Origin: a bacterium
GTDB taxonomy: Bacteria; Zhuqueibacterota; Zhuqueibacteria; Residuimicrobiales; Residuimicrobiaceae
Length of the DNA: 62,166 nt
Direction: 5' to 3'
Assembly: GCA_029565685.1 (NCBI GenBank)
Contig: JAKQNR010000046.1
Location: 1-62,166, forward strand
Shown piece by piece: positions 46,450 to 55,581 of this stretch. Below the pieces are notes generated by a model that did no database searches, was not told where the DNA came from, and saw only the letters and a list, made by a program, of their open reading frames with translations. Each line of letters starts with the position of its first letter. The stretch's first letter is position 1. The translations under genes and the position numbers were made by a program.

Positions 46450-48681
46450 ATGGGCAAATGCTGCCGCGTGCTGCCGCTTCTCCTCGCCCTCACGGGCGTC
46501 AAGATCGGCATCGCGCAAAAATCTTTTCCAGGTCTGGACGCCAGATCCCTGGGGTATGGCGGTTCCGGGGTGATCGCTATTCGTGACCCCTCCGCCCTCG
46601 CCTGGAATCCCGCTTCCATCGGGCTGGTTCGGGAGACCGACTTGTTCTTTTCCTATAAACGGCCGTTTCAAATCGATCATATCGCTGCCGCCGGCTTTGT
46701 GCCTTTTATAGGCACTTTTGCCGCCAACGTGCAAGAGACGCCGACCGGACAATCGGTCGCTGCTGGGTGGGCCTATGAATGGCCTTCCCGCCTGGTCACC
46801 GGCGCTGCGTATGAGAGCCGTCTGGTCGACGGCGATCGTCATCCCTGTCTCGCCTTTGGTCTTTTGTATCATCCGGCGCCAAAAAGCCATTCCGGCCGCG
46901 AAGCCTCCTTCACCCCCAAATACCTACTGCAGAATTTCACCATGACCGCGGCGATCCAGGGCATCGCGCTGGATCATTCAAACGCCTCGCCGCTGGTCCA
47001 TCTAGCCGGCAGCGTCGATCTGCCGTGGCGTCAGGCTGTGCTGCTCTACGCTCTGCATCTGCATGAAAACGACCGAGTGCATCAGCTGGCCGCTTCGTTT
47101 TCCCTCACCCCATTTCTTCAGGCCTATGCCGGCATCAGCGATTTTGACGCAAAACAGGCGGCCGCCGGTCTGAGCTGGAGCTGGCAGAATCTGCAGCTGC
47201 ACGCCGGTTATCATCTGGAGCGCCAGGAACTGCTGCTTTCCACCACCATTCGCCTTGGCGCATCAGGAAAAGAGTTGTCGCAGCGGGCGCAGGCCCGGGC
47301 GCAGGCTTTTTTCGACAAAGGAGAACGGCGTCAGGCGTTTCGCTTCGGCAAGCTGGCCTTAGCGTATGATGAAGAGAATGAAAACGCGCATAGCCTGATG
47401 AACGTGCTGGCGCCGAGTGTGGCCGACGGCGACGCGGTCATCGATTCGCTGTTGAAAGAGGCGGATGAACTGGCATCCAAACGTTGGTATCTCTCCGCCG
47501 CAACGCACTATATGAAGGTGCTCAAGTTGGATCCGGAAAATTCGCGCGCCCGCGCCGCCATGGCGCTGATCCAATCGCAGGTGGAGCGTCATATCGACAA
47601 ATGGTTTCAGTTGGGCCGTCAGTACGTCGAGCGGAATGAGCCGGCCGTCGCCCGCGAAGTCTTTGACGCGATTCTTCAGGTGCGGCCCGATCATGAACCG
47701 TCCCGCCGGGAACGGGACGAGATCGATCGCCTGTTCGAAGCCAAAGCGCAAGAGTTCTATTTCCAGGGTTTGGGATATTACAGCCAGAAAAACTGGGATA
47801 GCGCAGAGGAGGCGTTCAAACAAGCGCTCGCTCTGCGGCCGGAATGGCAGGAGCCGCAATCGTATCTCTGGCATGTTCAGGAGCAGCGAAAGCAGAGCCA
47901 TACAAGCCTGGAGCAGGCCCTGGAACAAGCCGCCCGCTTTGAAAAACAGGGGGACTGGATCAATGCGCGCAAACACTACCGCGCGGCGGCGGCTGTGGAT
48001 CCGAACAACCGTCTGGCTCTGGCCAAGTTGGATGAGCTGCAGACGCTCGCCAGCAACCATGTGGAACGGCAATACGCCCGTGCGGAGGCGGCGTATCGCG
48101 GCAACGATACGGAAACCGCACGGCGATTGTTGACCGATGTGCTCGAACTGGCGCCCAACCATGCTGCGGGTCGACGGCTGCTGGAGGCGATAAACCGGTC
48201 CCTGCCGCTGTCCCTGCAGGCCATGTTCGAGCGGGCGAACCGGCATGCGGAACGCAACGAGCATGCGCTCTGCATCGAGGTGGCCGATTCGCTGTTGGAA
48301 GCTCGGCCGCAAATGGCCGAAGCGCAGCAGCTGCGTCGGCGCAGCATGCTTGCCCTGGATGCCGCCTCTTTGCTCGAGATCGCCAGAAAAAGATTTTTAC
48401 GCGACCGCTACAGCGAGGCCCTGCCACTGATTCAGGAGGCGTTGAACAAAGAACCCAATCAAACTCAGGCCGCCAGTCTGCTGGCGCAAACGCTCAAGCG
48501 TATGGAAGCCCAGGTGGACGCCTATTTCAACCGGGGCATCGCTTTTTTCACTCAGGAAAAGTACACCCAGGCCATTGGAGAGTGGGATAAAGCGCTGGCC
48601 ATCAATCCCAACCATCAGGGCGCCCGTGAATTCCGCCGCCGTGCGCAAGAGCGGATCGATGCGTTGAATAAAATGCCCTGA
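46450..48681 (+). CDS. PorV-like barrel fused to TPR repeats
   Basis: 743-residue exported protein. A signal peptide (about 1-22) is followed by a PorV/UPF0164-like beta-barrel part (about 23-270, with ARSLGYGGSGVIAIRDPSALAWNPAS), then a ~460-residue helical part with several tetratricopeptide repeats (for example AEEAFKQALALRPEWQEPQS and YTQAIGEWDKALAINPNHQGA). The barrel should sit in the outer membrane with TPR repeats in the periplasm. It starts 9 nt after the cyclase stop. Confidence 0.82.
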   Translation: MGKCCRVLPLLLALTGVKIGIAQKSFPGLDARSLGYGGSGVIAIRDPSALAWNPASIGLVRETDLFFSYKRPFQIDHIAAAGFVPFIGTFAANVQETPTGQSVAAGWAYEWPSRLVTGAAYESRLVDGDRHPCLAFGLLYHPAPKSHSGREASFTPKYLLQNFTMTAAIQGIALDHSNASPLVHLAGSVDLPWRQAVLLYALHLHENDRVHQLAASFSLTPFLQAYAGISDFDAKQAAAGLSWSWQNLQLHAGYHLERQELLLSTTIRLGASGKELSQRAQARAQAFFDKGERRQAFRFGKLALAYDEENENAHSLMNVLAPSVADGDAVIDSLLKEADELASKRWYLSAATHYMKVLKLDPENSRARAAMALIQSQVERHIDKWFQLGRQYVERNEPAVAREVFDAILQVRPDHEPSRRERDEIDRLFEAKAQEFYFQGLGYYSQKNWDSAEEAFKQALALRPEWQEPQSYLWHVQEQRKQSHTSLEQALEQAARFEKQGDWINARKHYRAAAAVDPNNRLALAKLDELQTLASNHVERQYARAEAAYRGNDTETARRLLTDVLELAPNHAAGRRLLEAINRSLPLSLQAMFERANRHAERNEHALCIEVADSLLEARPQMAEAQQLRRRSMLALDAASLLEIARKRFLRDRYSEALPLIQEALNKEPNQTQAASLLAQTLKRMEAQVDAYFNRGIAFFTQEKYTQAIGEWDKALAINPNHQGAREFRRRAQERIDALNKMP

Positions 48682-48731
48682 GTGAACGCCGTCGCGCCAC
48701 GCTTATTGGTTTTTCACGAAAGATCGGTTTC

Positions 48732-49139
48732 ATGAGCTTGAAAGCGATGAAATCTTTATATTTTTTTCTCTCGCGCTGCACGCCGGCGGATCGCATCCTG
48801 TTGTTCATGGTTTTTCTGCTCTCCTGTCTCTCCTTGGCGTTTTTAAAAGGCTGGGGCGACGAAGGGCGGGTCGCGTTGGTGGAAGTCGAAGGACGGCCCT
48901 ATGCCAGGCTTTATCTGTCCGAACCGCGCCGCCTGTCCATTCCAGCCAGACTGGGCGAAGTAGTGCTGGTGGTGCAGGACCGGTGCGTGCGCATCGAAGC
49001 GTCGCGCTGTCCGCAGAAAATCTGCGTTCACAGCGGCGCCATCCGCCGGAGCGGCGAACTGCTGGTGTGCGCGCCCAACCGCGTGGTGGTGCGCATCAGC
49101 GGCGAAACGGAAAATCCGTTTGATCTGATCACTCAGTGA
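48732..49139 (+). CDS. NusG domain II-containing protein
   Basis: 135-residue protein with an N-terminal membrane segment (ILLFMVFLLSCLSLAFL) and an extracytoplasmic NusG-II-like beta domain ending VRISGETENPFDLITQ, with conserved RCPQKICVHSGAI. Such proteins often lie beside the Gx transporter family gene, as here. The function is unknown. Its TGA overlaps the next GTG by 4 nt. Confidence 0.85.
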   Translation: MSLKAMKSLYFFLSRCTPADRILLFMVFLLSCLSLAFLKGWGDEGRVALVEVEGRPYARLYLSEPRRLSIPARLGEVVLVVQDRCVRIEASRCPQKICVHSGAIRRSGELLVCAPNRVVVRISGETENPFDLITQ

Positions 49140-49663
49140 AGGAGCTTACGATTCCCCCTTCCGCTGTAAAAAAAAGACTGCAGCTCGGCCTGCTGATCGC
49201 CGCAGGGTTGATCCTGTTTGTGTTCGAAGCGTTGTTGCCTCGTCCCCTGCCCTGGTTCAAACTGGGTTTGGCCAATCTTGCCACTGTGCTGGCGCTCTAT
49301 AGGTTTGACAGCCGTTCTGCGCTGCTGGTCACCGTAGCGAGGGTGCTGCTGGGTTCGCTGATCATCGGAACATTCATGACGCCGGTTTTTTGGCTGGCCT
49401 TCAGCGCCGGAGTCGGCTCCAGTCTCGCTATGGCTGGGGTCAAAGGCCGCCGCAGTTTTTTTTTGAGCGCCATCGGCGTGAGCCTGATTGGAGCGGTCAC
49501 GCACAATCTCATTCAGCTGCTGGCGGCCTACTGGCTTATCGTCCATCATATACAGATTTTTCGTTTCTTGCCGCTTTTGCTGTTTCCCGCGCTGATCACC
49601 GGACCTTTGATCGGCCTGCTCGCTCTGCTCATTGCAGAAAAGTGGCAGGCTCTCGCCGGCTGA
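49136..49663 (+). CDS. Gx transporter family protein (Hpre_diP_synt_I)
   Basis: 175-residue membrane protein with about five hydrophobic segments and the family signature PWFKLGLANLATVLALY. The family was named heptaprenyl diphosphate synthase component I but is more likely an ECF-type substrate-binding or transport component. Starts at GTG 49136 overlapping the NusG-II gene. No soluble heptaprenyl synthase partner is in the window. Confidence 0.85.
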   Translation: MKELTIPPSAVKKRLQLGLLIAAGLILFVFEALLPRPLPWFKLGLANLATVLALYRFDSRSALLVTVARVLLGSLIIGTFMTPVFWLAFSAGVGSSLAMAGVKGRRSFFLSAIGVSLIGAVTHNLIQLLAAYWLIVHHIQIFRFLPLLLFPALITGPLIGLLALLIAEKWQALAG

Positions 49664-49833
49664 GACATGTCCGTTCAGCCGCAGCACGCCCTACGAATAA
49701 AAAATTCACGCCTATTTCCATTGTAAGTTGGAACTTGATGTTCCTCCGTGTGTTAGATAGGAGTAACCGGCCGGCGTCGCCGGGCTAAATTTTAATTGTT
49801 ATTTTCGCCAAAACTCTTTATTTTCTATAGACT

Positions 49834-52182
49834 ATGCGTATTAAAAAAACCTACATACTGTGGATGCTGCTGCCCTTGCTTTTCAGCGGCTGCGCCTATT
49901 ATAACACTTTTTACAATGCGCAAAAGTTTTACAATCTGGCCAGCAAGGAGCGGAAAAAACGCACCCGCACTCAGATCGTCGAGCTTTCCCCTGAAGAAAA
50001 ACAGCAGATGAAAAAACAGGGTTTGTCCACCGAATCGGAGACTGATCGGGCCGGCACCACTGAAATGCAAAACTATCAGAAAGCCATCGAGAAGGCCTCC
50101 AGCTTGCTCGAGTTTTATCCCAAGAGCCGGTGGGTCGACGACGCCCTGATATTGTGCGGCGAGTGTTTTTACTATCGCCGGGAGTACAGCAAAGCGCAGC
50201 GCAAATTCGAAGAGATCATTCAGCTATATCCCAACAGCGAGTTCATTCCCAAGGCGCGTCTGTATCTGGCGAAAAATTATATCGGTCTGCAAGAGTTCGA
50301 CAAAGCCGAGGCCATGTTCCGTGAAATGACGGTGAACAAGAGCCTGAAAAAATCCCTGCGCGAAGAGGCGCGCTACGAACTGGCCGGACTGTATTATGAA
50401 AAAGGCGCCTATGAGATGGCGGCCGACGCCTATCGCGTGGCGGCCAAAGAATCCGACGAACGTTTGATGAGCGCCATGTCGTTGTATCGACTGGGGGAGT
50501 GTCTGATCTATCTCAAACAGCCTGAGGAAGCGGTGGGCGTGTTCAAGCGGGCGGTGGGAGAAAGCCCGAACGAGGATTTCAAATCCCAGGCCACCTTCAA
50601 GCTGGGCGAATCGCAAAGCATGATCGGCGATTACGCCTCCGCGGTGCGCACTTTTTCCAATCTGCTCTCCAAGGAATTGGAAGTCAAACGCATTCCCGCC
50701 ATCAAGCTGCAGTTGGCCAACAACCTGATGCTTCAGGGTCAGGAAGAGGCGGCGCTCAAATGGTATGACGACATCATTAAAGAGCACGCCCGCACCGATG
50801 CGTCCGCTAAAAGCTATTTCGCCCTGGCTCAACATCAGGAATACAAGATCGGCGATCTGGAGAAAGCGCGCGAGTACTATGAACTGGTGCGCGGCGAGTT
50901 CGCCAATTCCATCGTTGCGCCCAAAGCCAAGGAGAGATCCGACCACATCAAAGCGGCTATGGATCTGGTGGATGCCATCAACGAGATGTTGGGCATCAAG
51001 ACGGCCAAGGATTCGCTGAAAGGCAAGGAGGGGGAGGAAGCGGACAAGCGCGAGGTGCGCGACGATGCGCCCATCAATCTCTCCAGCGACGGCATGTGGG
51101 TCAATTACAGCGGCCGCGATCGTCCGCCGCCGAAATCGCTGGCGGATTTAACCGAGCAGGACAGGCTTCGCGCTCAGGCGGCCAAATCCATGGCCGCGGA
51201 TTCGTTGTCGGCCAAAGGCGCTGCTCAAGAGGCCAAGGAGGACACTCTGTCCGCCGAAGAGAAGGCGAAGCGCGAGCTGAAAGACAAGAACCGCAAGTTA
51301 GCGGAAAAACAGCTGGCCCTGGGCGAGCTGCTGATGTTTCATTTCGACAAACCGGATTCAGCGATGCGCCTGTTCACCCGTGTCTGCGAACTCAAAGTGG
51401 ACTCGGCCATGAGCGCACGCGCTTTTTATTCCATCGGCTATATTTTCAAATTCGTCAAAAAGGACACGGCCACCGCTGATTCAGTGTTCCGCTCCATCAT
51501 TCAGCTCTTTCCCGGGTCGCCGCATGCCGAGGGCGCGCGTAAGGAATTGGGCATTCCCCTGCTGGCCGACCGGATCGATTCCGCCGCTGTGGCGTTTGTC
51601 CAGGCGGAACAGGCCGTGTTTAAGCAGAATGAAGTGAAAAAGGGATTAGCGCTGTACGACCATTTGATCCGCTCCTGGCCTGCCTCCCCCTTTGCCGAAA
51701 AAGCGCTTTATGCCAAGGGGTGGGTCTTTGAGAACATGCTGTTTCAATACGACGATGCACTGGACATCTACAAACGTTTGATTACCGAGCATCCCAAATC
51801 CCCCTATGCGGAGAAACTGACGGCCAAGCTCAGCGCGCATGAAAAGGCGCTGGCCGCGTTCAAGGCTGCGGCCGATTCCGCGCGCCAGGCCGCGGCCGGC
51901 GCGACAGCGGATTCGCTTCACGGCGGCGCCGCGTCCGATACTCTCACCGCCGCCGATTCAGCCCGCGTCGATTCAATGGGGGCGAATCATCCGGCGCCAA
52001 GCGACATCAATGCGGCGGCCTCCGAAAGCGCGACCGCCATGCCCGGCTTCACGCCTGCGATGAATCGGCCTGATTCATCGGCCGCTCTGCAGAATGCAGC
52101 GCTGGATGAAGCAGAGCAGCAGGCCCGGAAGCGGGCCGCTTCTTCCAGAACGCGCCTTCCACAAAAGCGAATCATCGAGTGA
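49834..52182 (+). CDS. Large TPR lipoprotein, BamD/YbgF-like repeats
   Basis: 782-residue predicted lipoprotein with lipobox LLFSGC (Cys20). Numerous TPR-like helices follow (for example SSLLEFYPKSRWVDDALI, KFEEIIQLYPNSEFIPKARL, YKRLITEHPKSPYAEKL), a charged region around 390-480 and an Ala/Ser/Asp-rich C-terminal tail of ~100 residues. The repeats resemble BamD or CpoB (YbgF), which organise outer-membrane assembly, but the length is much greater. Its stop overlaps the pyrK GTG by 4 nt. Confidence 0.82.
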   Translation: MRIKKTYILWMLLPLLFSGCAYYNTFYNAQKFYNLASKERKKRTRTQIVELSPEEKQQMKKQGLSTESETDRAGTTEMQNYQKAIEKASSLLEFYPKSRWVDDALILCGECFYYRREYSKAQRKFEEIIQLYPNSEFIPKARLYLAKNYIGLQEFDKAEAMFREMTVNKSLKKSLREEARYELAGLYYEKGAYEMAADAYRVAAKESDERLMSAMSLYRLGECLIYLKQPEEAVGVFKRAVGESPNEDFKSQATFKLGESQSMIGDYASAVRTFSNLLSKELEVKRIPAIKLQLANNLMLQGQEEAALKWYDDIIKEHARTDASAKSYFALAQHQEYKIGDLEKAREYYELVRGEFANSIVAPKAKERSDHIKAAMDLVDAINEMLGIKTAKDSLKGKEGEEADKREVRDDAPINLSSDGMWVNYSGRDRPPPKSLADLTEQDRLRAQAAKSMAADSLSAKGAAQEAKEDTLSAEEKAKRELKDKNRKLAEKQLALGELLMFHFDKPDSAMRLFTRVCELKVDSAMSARAFYSIGYIFKFVKKDTATADSVFRSIIQLFPGSPHAEGARKELGIPLLADRIDSAAVAFVQAEQAVFKQNEVKKGLALYDHLIRSWPASPFAEKALYAKGWVFENMLFQYDDALDIYKRLITEHPKSPYAEKLTAKLSAHEKALAAFKAAADSARQAAAGATADSLHGGAASDTLTAADSARVDSMGANHPAPSDINAAASESATAMPGFTPAMNRPDSSAALQNAALDEAEQQARKRAASSRTRLPQKRIIE

Positions 52183-53000
52183 ACGGCATGGCGTCCTACA
52201 AAGCACGAATCAGCGCGAAAATTTCAGCTAAAGACGAACCGGCGCGGGAGACCTGCCGCATGCGGTTGCTGGCCCCGGACCTGGCGTCCGCAGCCCATGC
52301 CGGCCATTTCGTCAACATCAAGTTGCCGGAGGCCGAAGGGCTGCTGTGGCGCCGTCCGTACAGCGTGCACGCCGTGGACCGCGGCGCCGGCGTGATTGAA
52401 TTGTTGTTCAATACCGCGGGCCGGGGCAGCCGCGCCCTCGCCCGGGCTCTGCCCGGCGATGAGCTGGATCTGATCGGCCTGCTCGGCAACACCTTTGACT
52501 ATCCCGACGATCTGCAGGAAGCGATCGTCGTCGCCGGCGGCGTGGGCGTGGCGCCGTTCCACCTGCTGCTGCAGGACCTTGCCGACCGCTCCGTGATCAA
52601 GACCGTTTTCTACGGCGTCGCGTCCCAGGACCGGCTCTGCTGCGTGCAGGAGATGGCCGATCTCGGCGCCCGGGTGGAGATCGCCACAGAAGACGGCAGC
52701 TGCGGCTGCAAAGGATTTGTCACCCGGCTGCTGGAAGAGCATCTCGCAACGAGTGAACGAACGGGGCGCCGACTGTACGTCTGCGGGCCCACCGCCATGA
52801 TGAAAGCGGTGCAGGACCTTGCCGCACAGTACGGCATCCCCGGCCAGGTGACGGTGGAAAATCGCATGGCCTGCGGCTTCGGCGCCTGTATGGGCTGTCC
52901 GGTGGAGCGAACGAAGAGCGAGCCTGGGTTCAAACATTACAGCCTCGCCTGCAAGGACGGACCGGTGTTTCCTTTAGACGGGATCATTCTGCATGACTGA
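52179..53000 (+). CDS. pyrK: Dihydroorotate dehydrogenase electron-transfer subunit
   Basis: FAD and 2Fe-2S subunit that passes electrons from dihydroorotate oxidation to NAD+. The 273-residue protein has the FAD-binding RRPYSVH motif, the NAD-binding GGVGVAPFHLLL region, and the C-terminal cluster CGFGACMGC plus a Cys in SLACKDGPVF. Starts at GTG 52179 overlapping the TPR lipoprotein gene; an ATG at 52188 is an alternative. Overlaps pyrD by 8 nt. Confidence 0.94.
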   Translation: MNGMASYKARISAKISAKDEPARETCRMRLLAPDLASAAHAGHFVNIKLPEAEGLLWRRPYSVHAVDRGAGVIELLFNTAGRGSRALARALPGDELDLIGLLGNTFDYPDDLQEAIVVAGGVGVAPFHLLLQDLADRSVIKTVFYGVASQDRLCCVQEMADLGARVEIATEDGSCGCKGFVTRLLEEHLATSERTGRRLYVCGPTAMMKAVQDLAAQYGIPGQVTVENRMACGFGACMGCPVERTKSEPGFKHYSLACKDGPVFPLDGIILHD

Positions 53001-53904
53001 TCTATCCGTTCATATCGGCGGATTGCGATTGGCCAATCCGGTGCTCACCGCCAGCGGCACTTTTGGCTACGGTGAAGAGTTCAACGACTTTTTTGATCTG
53101 AACCGTCTCGGCGGCTTGATCACCAAAACCGTCACTCTGGAATACCGGCCGGGCAATCCGCCGCCGCGCATTGTCGAAACCGCTGCGGGCATGCTTAATT
53201 CCATCGGGCTGCCCAATCTCGGCGTCGACGGATTCATTCGGGAGAAATGGCCGTTCCTGCAAACGTTGACCACGCCGGTCATCGTCAATGTGGCGGGAAA
53301 GAGCGGCGATGATTTCGTCCGTGTGGTCGAACGACTGGAGACCGTGTCCGGCATCAGCGCTTACGAGTTGAATTTTTCCTGTCCCAACGTCAAGGAGGGC
53401 GGGCTCTCTTTCAGCGCCAACGCCGCCACGGCGCATCAGGTGGCGCATGCCGTGCGCCAGGTCACGACCCGTCCGCTCATCGTCAAGCTGACGCCCAATG
53501 TGACCTCGATCAGCGAGATCGGCTTGGCGGTGCAGGAAGCGGGCGCCGACGCCGTGTCCGCGATCAACACCTTGGTGGGCATGTCGGTGGATATTCAAAC
53601 GCGCCGGCCGCGGCTGGCCACGGTCACCGGCGGGCTCTCCGGTCCGGCCATCAAGCCCGTGGCGTTGGCCAAAGTCTACGAGCTGGTGCGCAGCTTGCGC
53701 ATACCCGTGATCGCCATCGGCGGCATTTTTACCGCAGAGGATGCACTGGAATTTCTCATCGTCGGCGCGCGTGCGGTGCAGATCGGCACCGCCAGCTTTG
53801 TCCACCCGGATGCGGCGCTGCAGGTCATTCAAGGTTTGGAAAAATACTGCGCAGAACAGAACACCTCTGCAGCCGATCTGTGCGGCACTCTGGCGCTCCG
53901 CTGA
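52993..53904 (+). CDS. pyrD: Dihydroorotate dehydrogenase B, catalytic subunit
   Basis: FMN enzyme of pyrimidine synthesis, class 1B, partner of PyrK. The 303-residue protein has NPVLTASGTFGYGEEF, the catalytic-loop region NFSCPNVKEGG (class 1B Cys), LIVKLTPNVTSI and GGIFTAEDALEFLIVGARAVQIGT. It overlaps pyrK, which assigns both to the NAD-dependent form. No other pyr genes are in the window. Confidence 0.96.
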   Translation: MTDLSVHIGGLRLANPVLTASGTFGYGEEFNDFFDLNRLGGLITKTVTLEYRPGNPPPRIVETAAGMLNSIGLPNLGVDGFIREKWPFLQTLTTPVIVNVAGKSGDDFVRVVERLETVSGISAYELNFSCPNVKEGGLSFSANAATAHQVAHAVRQVTTRPLIVKLTPNVTSISEIGLAVQEAGADAVSAINTLVGMSVDIQTRRPRLATVTGGLSGPAIKPVALAKVYELVRSLRIPVIAIGGIFTAEDALEFLIVGARAVQIGTASFVHPDAALQVIQGLEKYCAEQNTSAADLCGTLALR

Positions 53905-53949
53905 AACCATCACTATCGGATTTATCGATTTAATCGAGTGGGGTTTTCC

Positions 53950-54477
53950 ATGTCGCGACTATCGAGTTGGACCGGTGGAATGTGGGTTTTTTTTCTTCTC
54001 TGCGCCCTGGTCAGTGGAAAATGGGGCTGCACACCGGTGCGCTATTATGGCCCTGACGCCTTGCCTGTGAACGAGGAGGAAGTTCAAGAGGAGGAAGAGG
54101 AAGTAGAAGCGAACCCGGCTGAAGCGCAGGAACCGGAAGAAGAAGAGGATCGTCCGTTGGCCATGCGGCGGGGTGCGCGGGAGAGCGGCATCGCCTCGTT
54201 CATGGCGGGCGAGACCCATGGCCGCAAGACCGCCAGCGGCGAGATCTTTGACATGCATCAGTTGGTGGCTGCGCACTTGACCCTGCCGTTTGATTCGATT
54301 GTGCTGGTGCGCAATCCGGCCAACGGCCGCGAGGTGGAAGTGCGGATCAACGATCGCGGGCCTTTTGTAAAAGGCCGCATCATCGATCTCTCTTTTGAAG
54401 CGGCCAAGCAGCTCGGACTGGTGGAACGCGGCAGCGGCAGAGTGGAGATCGAGGTGATCCGAATCGGGAGAGAGTAG
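53950..54477 (+). CDS. rlpA: RlpA-like septal lytic transglycosylase or lipoprotein
   Basis: 175-residue RlpA-type protein with a signal segment (WVFFLLCALVSGKWGC, possible lipidated Cys), a strongly acidic linker rich in Glu, and a double-psi beta-barrel domain (GIASFMAGETHGRKTASGEIFDM, then INDRGPFVKGRIIDLSFEAA). Family members bind or cleave denuded peptidoglycan glycans. ATG 53950 is preferred to a GTG at 53938. It lacks the SPOR domain of enterobacterial RlpA. The hairpin arrays begin just after it. Confidence 0.88.
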   Translation: MSRLSSWTGGMWVFFLLCALVSGKWGCTPVRYYGPDALPVNEEEVQEEEEEVEANPAEAQEPEEEEDRPLAMRRGARESGIASFMAGETHGRKTASGEIFDMHQLVAAHLTLPFDSIVLVRNPANGREVEVRINDRGPFVKGRIIDLSFEAAKQLGLVERGSGRVEIEVIRIGRE

Positions 54478-54479
54478 GG

Positions 54480-54905
54480 GTATTGAAGGATTTGAGACTC
54501 AGTGTTTCTTCAACCCCGGGATCACCTTCAACCCCGGGTGCCGCGGTCAACCCCGGGGTCGCGGGCTATGCGACCCCGGGTGTTGAAGGGGTTGAAAAAA
54601 GACTCTGAGTGTTGAAGGCCAAGTTGTCGAATTTGTCCCTACAACGACACCCGGTGTTGCCGCAAAGGGCGCGGCAACAACCGGGGTCGGAGCTGCGCAA
54701 AGGGCGCGGCATCCTTCAACCCCGGGGTCGTGGGCTATATGACCCCGGGTGTTGAAGGGGTTGAAGAAAAGCCCTGAGTCTTGAAGGCCAAGTTGTTGAA
54801 TTTGTCCCTACAACGACACCCGGTGTTGCCGCAAAGAGCGCGGCATCCTTCAACCCCGGAGTCGCGGGCTATGCGACCCCGGGTGTTGAAGGTGTTGAAG
54901 TGAAG
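54480..54905 (+). repeat. Composite hairpin array I
   Basis: Mixed array upstream of the transposase gene. A leader with tandem CTTCAACCCC half-sites (54497-54546) is followed by type A palindromes at 54547-54588, 54714-54757 and 54848-54891. Type A has arms CTTCAAC(A)CCCGGGGTCGC and its complement around a 7-nt loop GGGCTAT. A type B hairpin lies at 54646-54688 and a B left arm fused directly to type A starts at 54815. The distance from the end of each A to the next B is 58 nt in both cases seen here. The stem-loop potential is obvious from the DNA; there is no coding function I can support. Confidence 0.9.
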
Positions 54906-54983
54906 AAAGGCTCCGATTGTTGAAGTAGAATCACAGGATACCCTTCGCCACCTGACATTGATAAAAAAATGGAGGAGTTCGTC

Positions 54984-55553
54984 ATGCCGTCTCGATCTAC
55001 TCCGTTGCTGCCTGGATGCTACTATCATATCTACAACAAAGTGGTGGACGGGGCAAAATTATTCTATTCGAAAAAGGATTATTACTTATATCTAAAGCAT
55101 TGGCAAGAAGTTGATTTTACCTCTTGTTGTCGTTTGGAAGCCTATTGTTTGATGCCGACTCATTATCATTATTTGTTAAAGATGAGCGATGGGAAACTGT
55201 TTTCGAAAAAGATGAGTTATCTGTTTGATATTTATCTAAAAACCATCAAGACCGCACAAAAACATCAGGGACGGTTTTTTACCAATCGCTTTCAAAATCG
55301 GTTGGTGGATAATTCCACGTATTTGATTCATCTTTGCGGTTATATTCATTTAAATCCTATCGCAGCCGGATTAGTAAAAGATATTGAAAAATGGCCTTTT
55401 TCAAATTATCTTGAATTCGTCGGCAAACGGAATGGAAAGCTATGGGATCCTGAATTTTTTAAGGATTATTTTTCCGATTACACTACCTATGAAGAGTTCC
55501 TAAAAAATCGATATGATGATGGCGGATTAGAGAATTATATTTTTAAGGATTAA
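54984..55553 (+). CDS. REP-associated tyrosine transposase (RAYT), Y1/HUH family
   Basis: 189-residue single-strand DNA transposase/nuclease of the IS200-like Y1 family. It has the N-terminal YYHIYNK motif, the HUH metal motif (H60-Y-H62 in MPTHYHYLL) and the candidate catalytic Tyr120 in GYIHLNPIAAGLV, followed by WPFSNYLEF, all typical of RAYT proteins. ATG 54984 lies 6 nt after GGAGGAG; an ATG at 54969 overlaps that site. Codons are strongly AT-ending, unlike all neighbours, suggesting recent transfer. It sits between arrays I and II of hairpins, the expected substrates of a RAYT. Confidence 0.93.
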   Translation: MPSRSTPLLPGCYYHIYNKVVDGAKLFYSKKDYYLYLKHWQEVDFTSCCRLEAYCLMPTHYHYLLKMSDGKLFSKKMSYLFDIYLKTIKTAQKHQGRFFTNRFQNRLVDNSTYLIHLCGYIHLNPIAAGLVKDIEKWPFSNYLEFVGKRNGKLWDPEFFKDYFSDYTTYEEFLKNRYDDGGLENYIFKD

Positions 55554-55581
55554 GTGCTGACCTGTAGAAACCATTTTTAAT

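Noticed and set aside
54984..55553. Complete IS200/IS605 insertion sequence
   Set aside because: No tnpB or omega RNA is next to it and the protein shows RAYT-type motifs; the flanking hairpins are multi-copy composite repeats, not simple IS ends.
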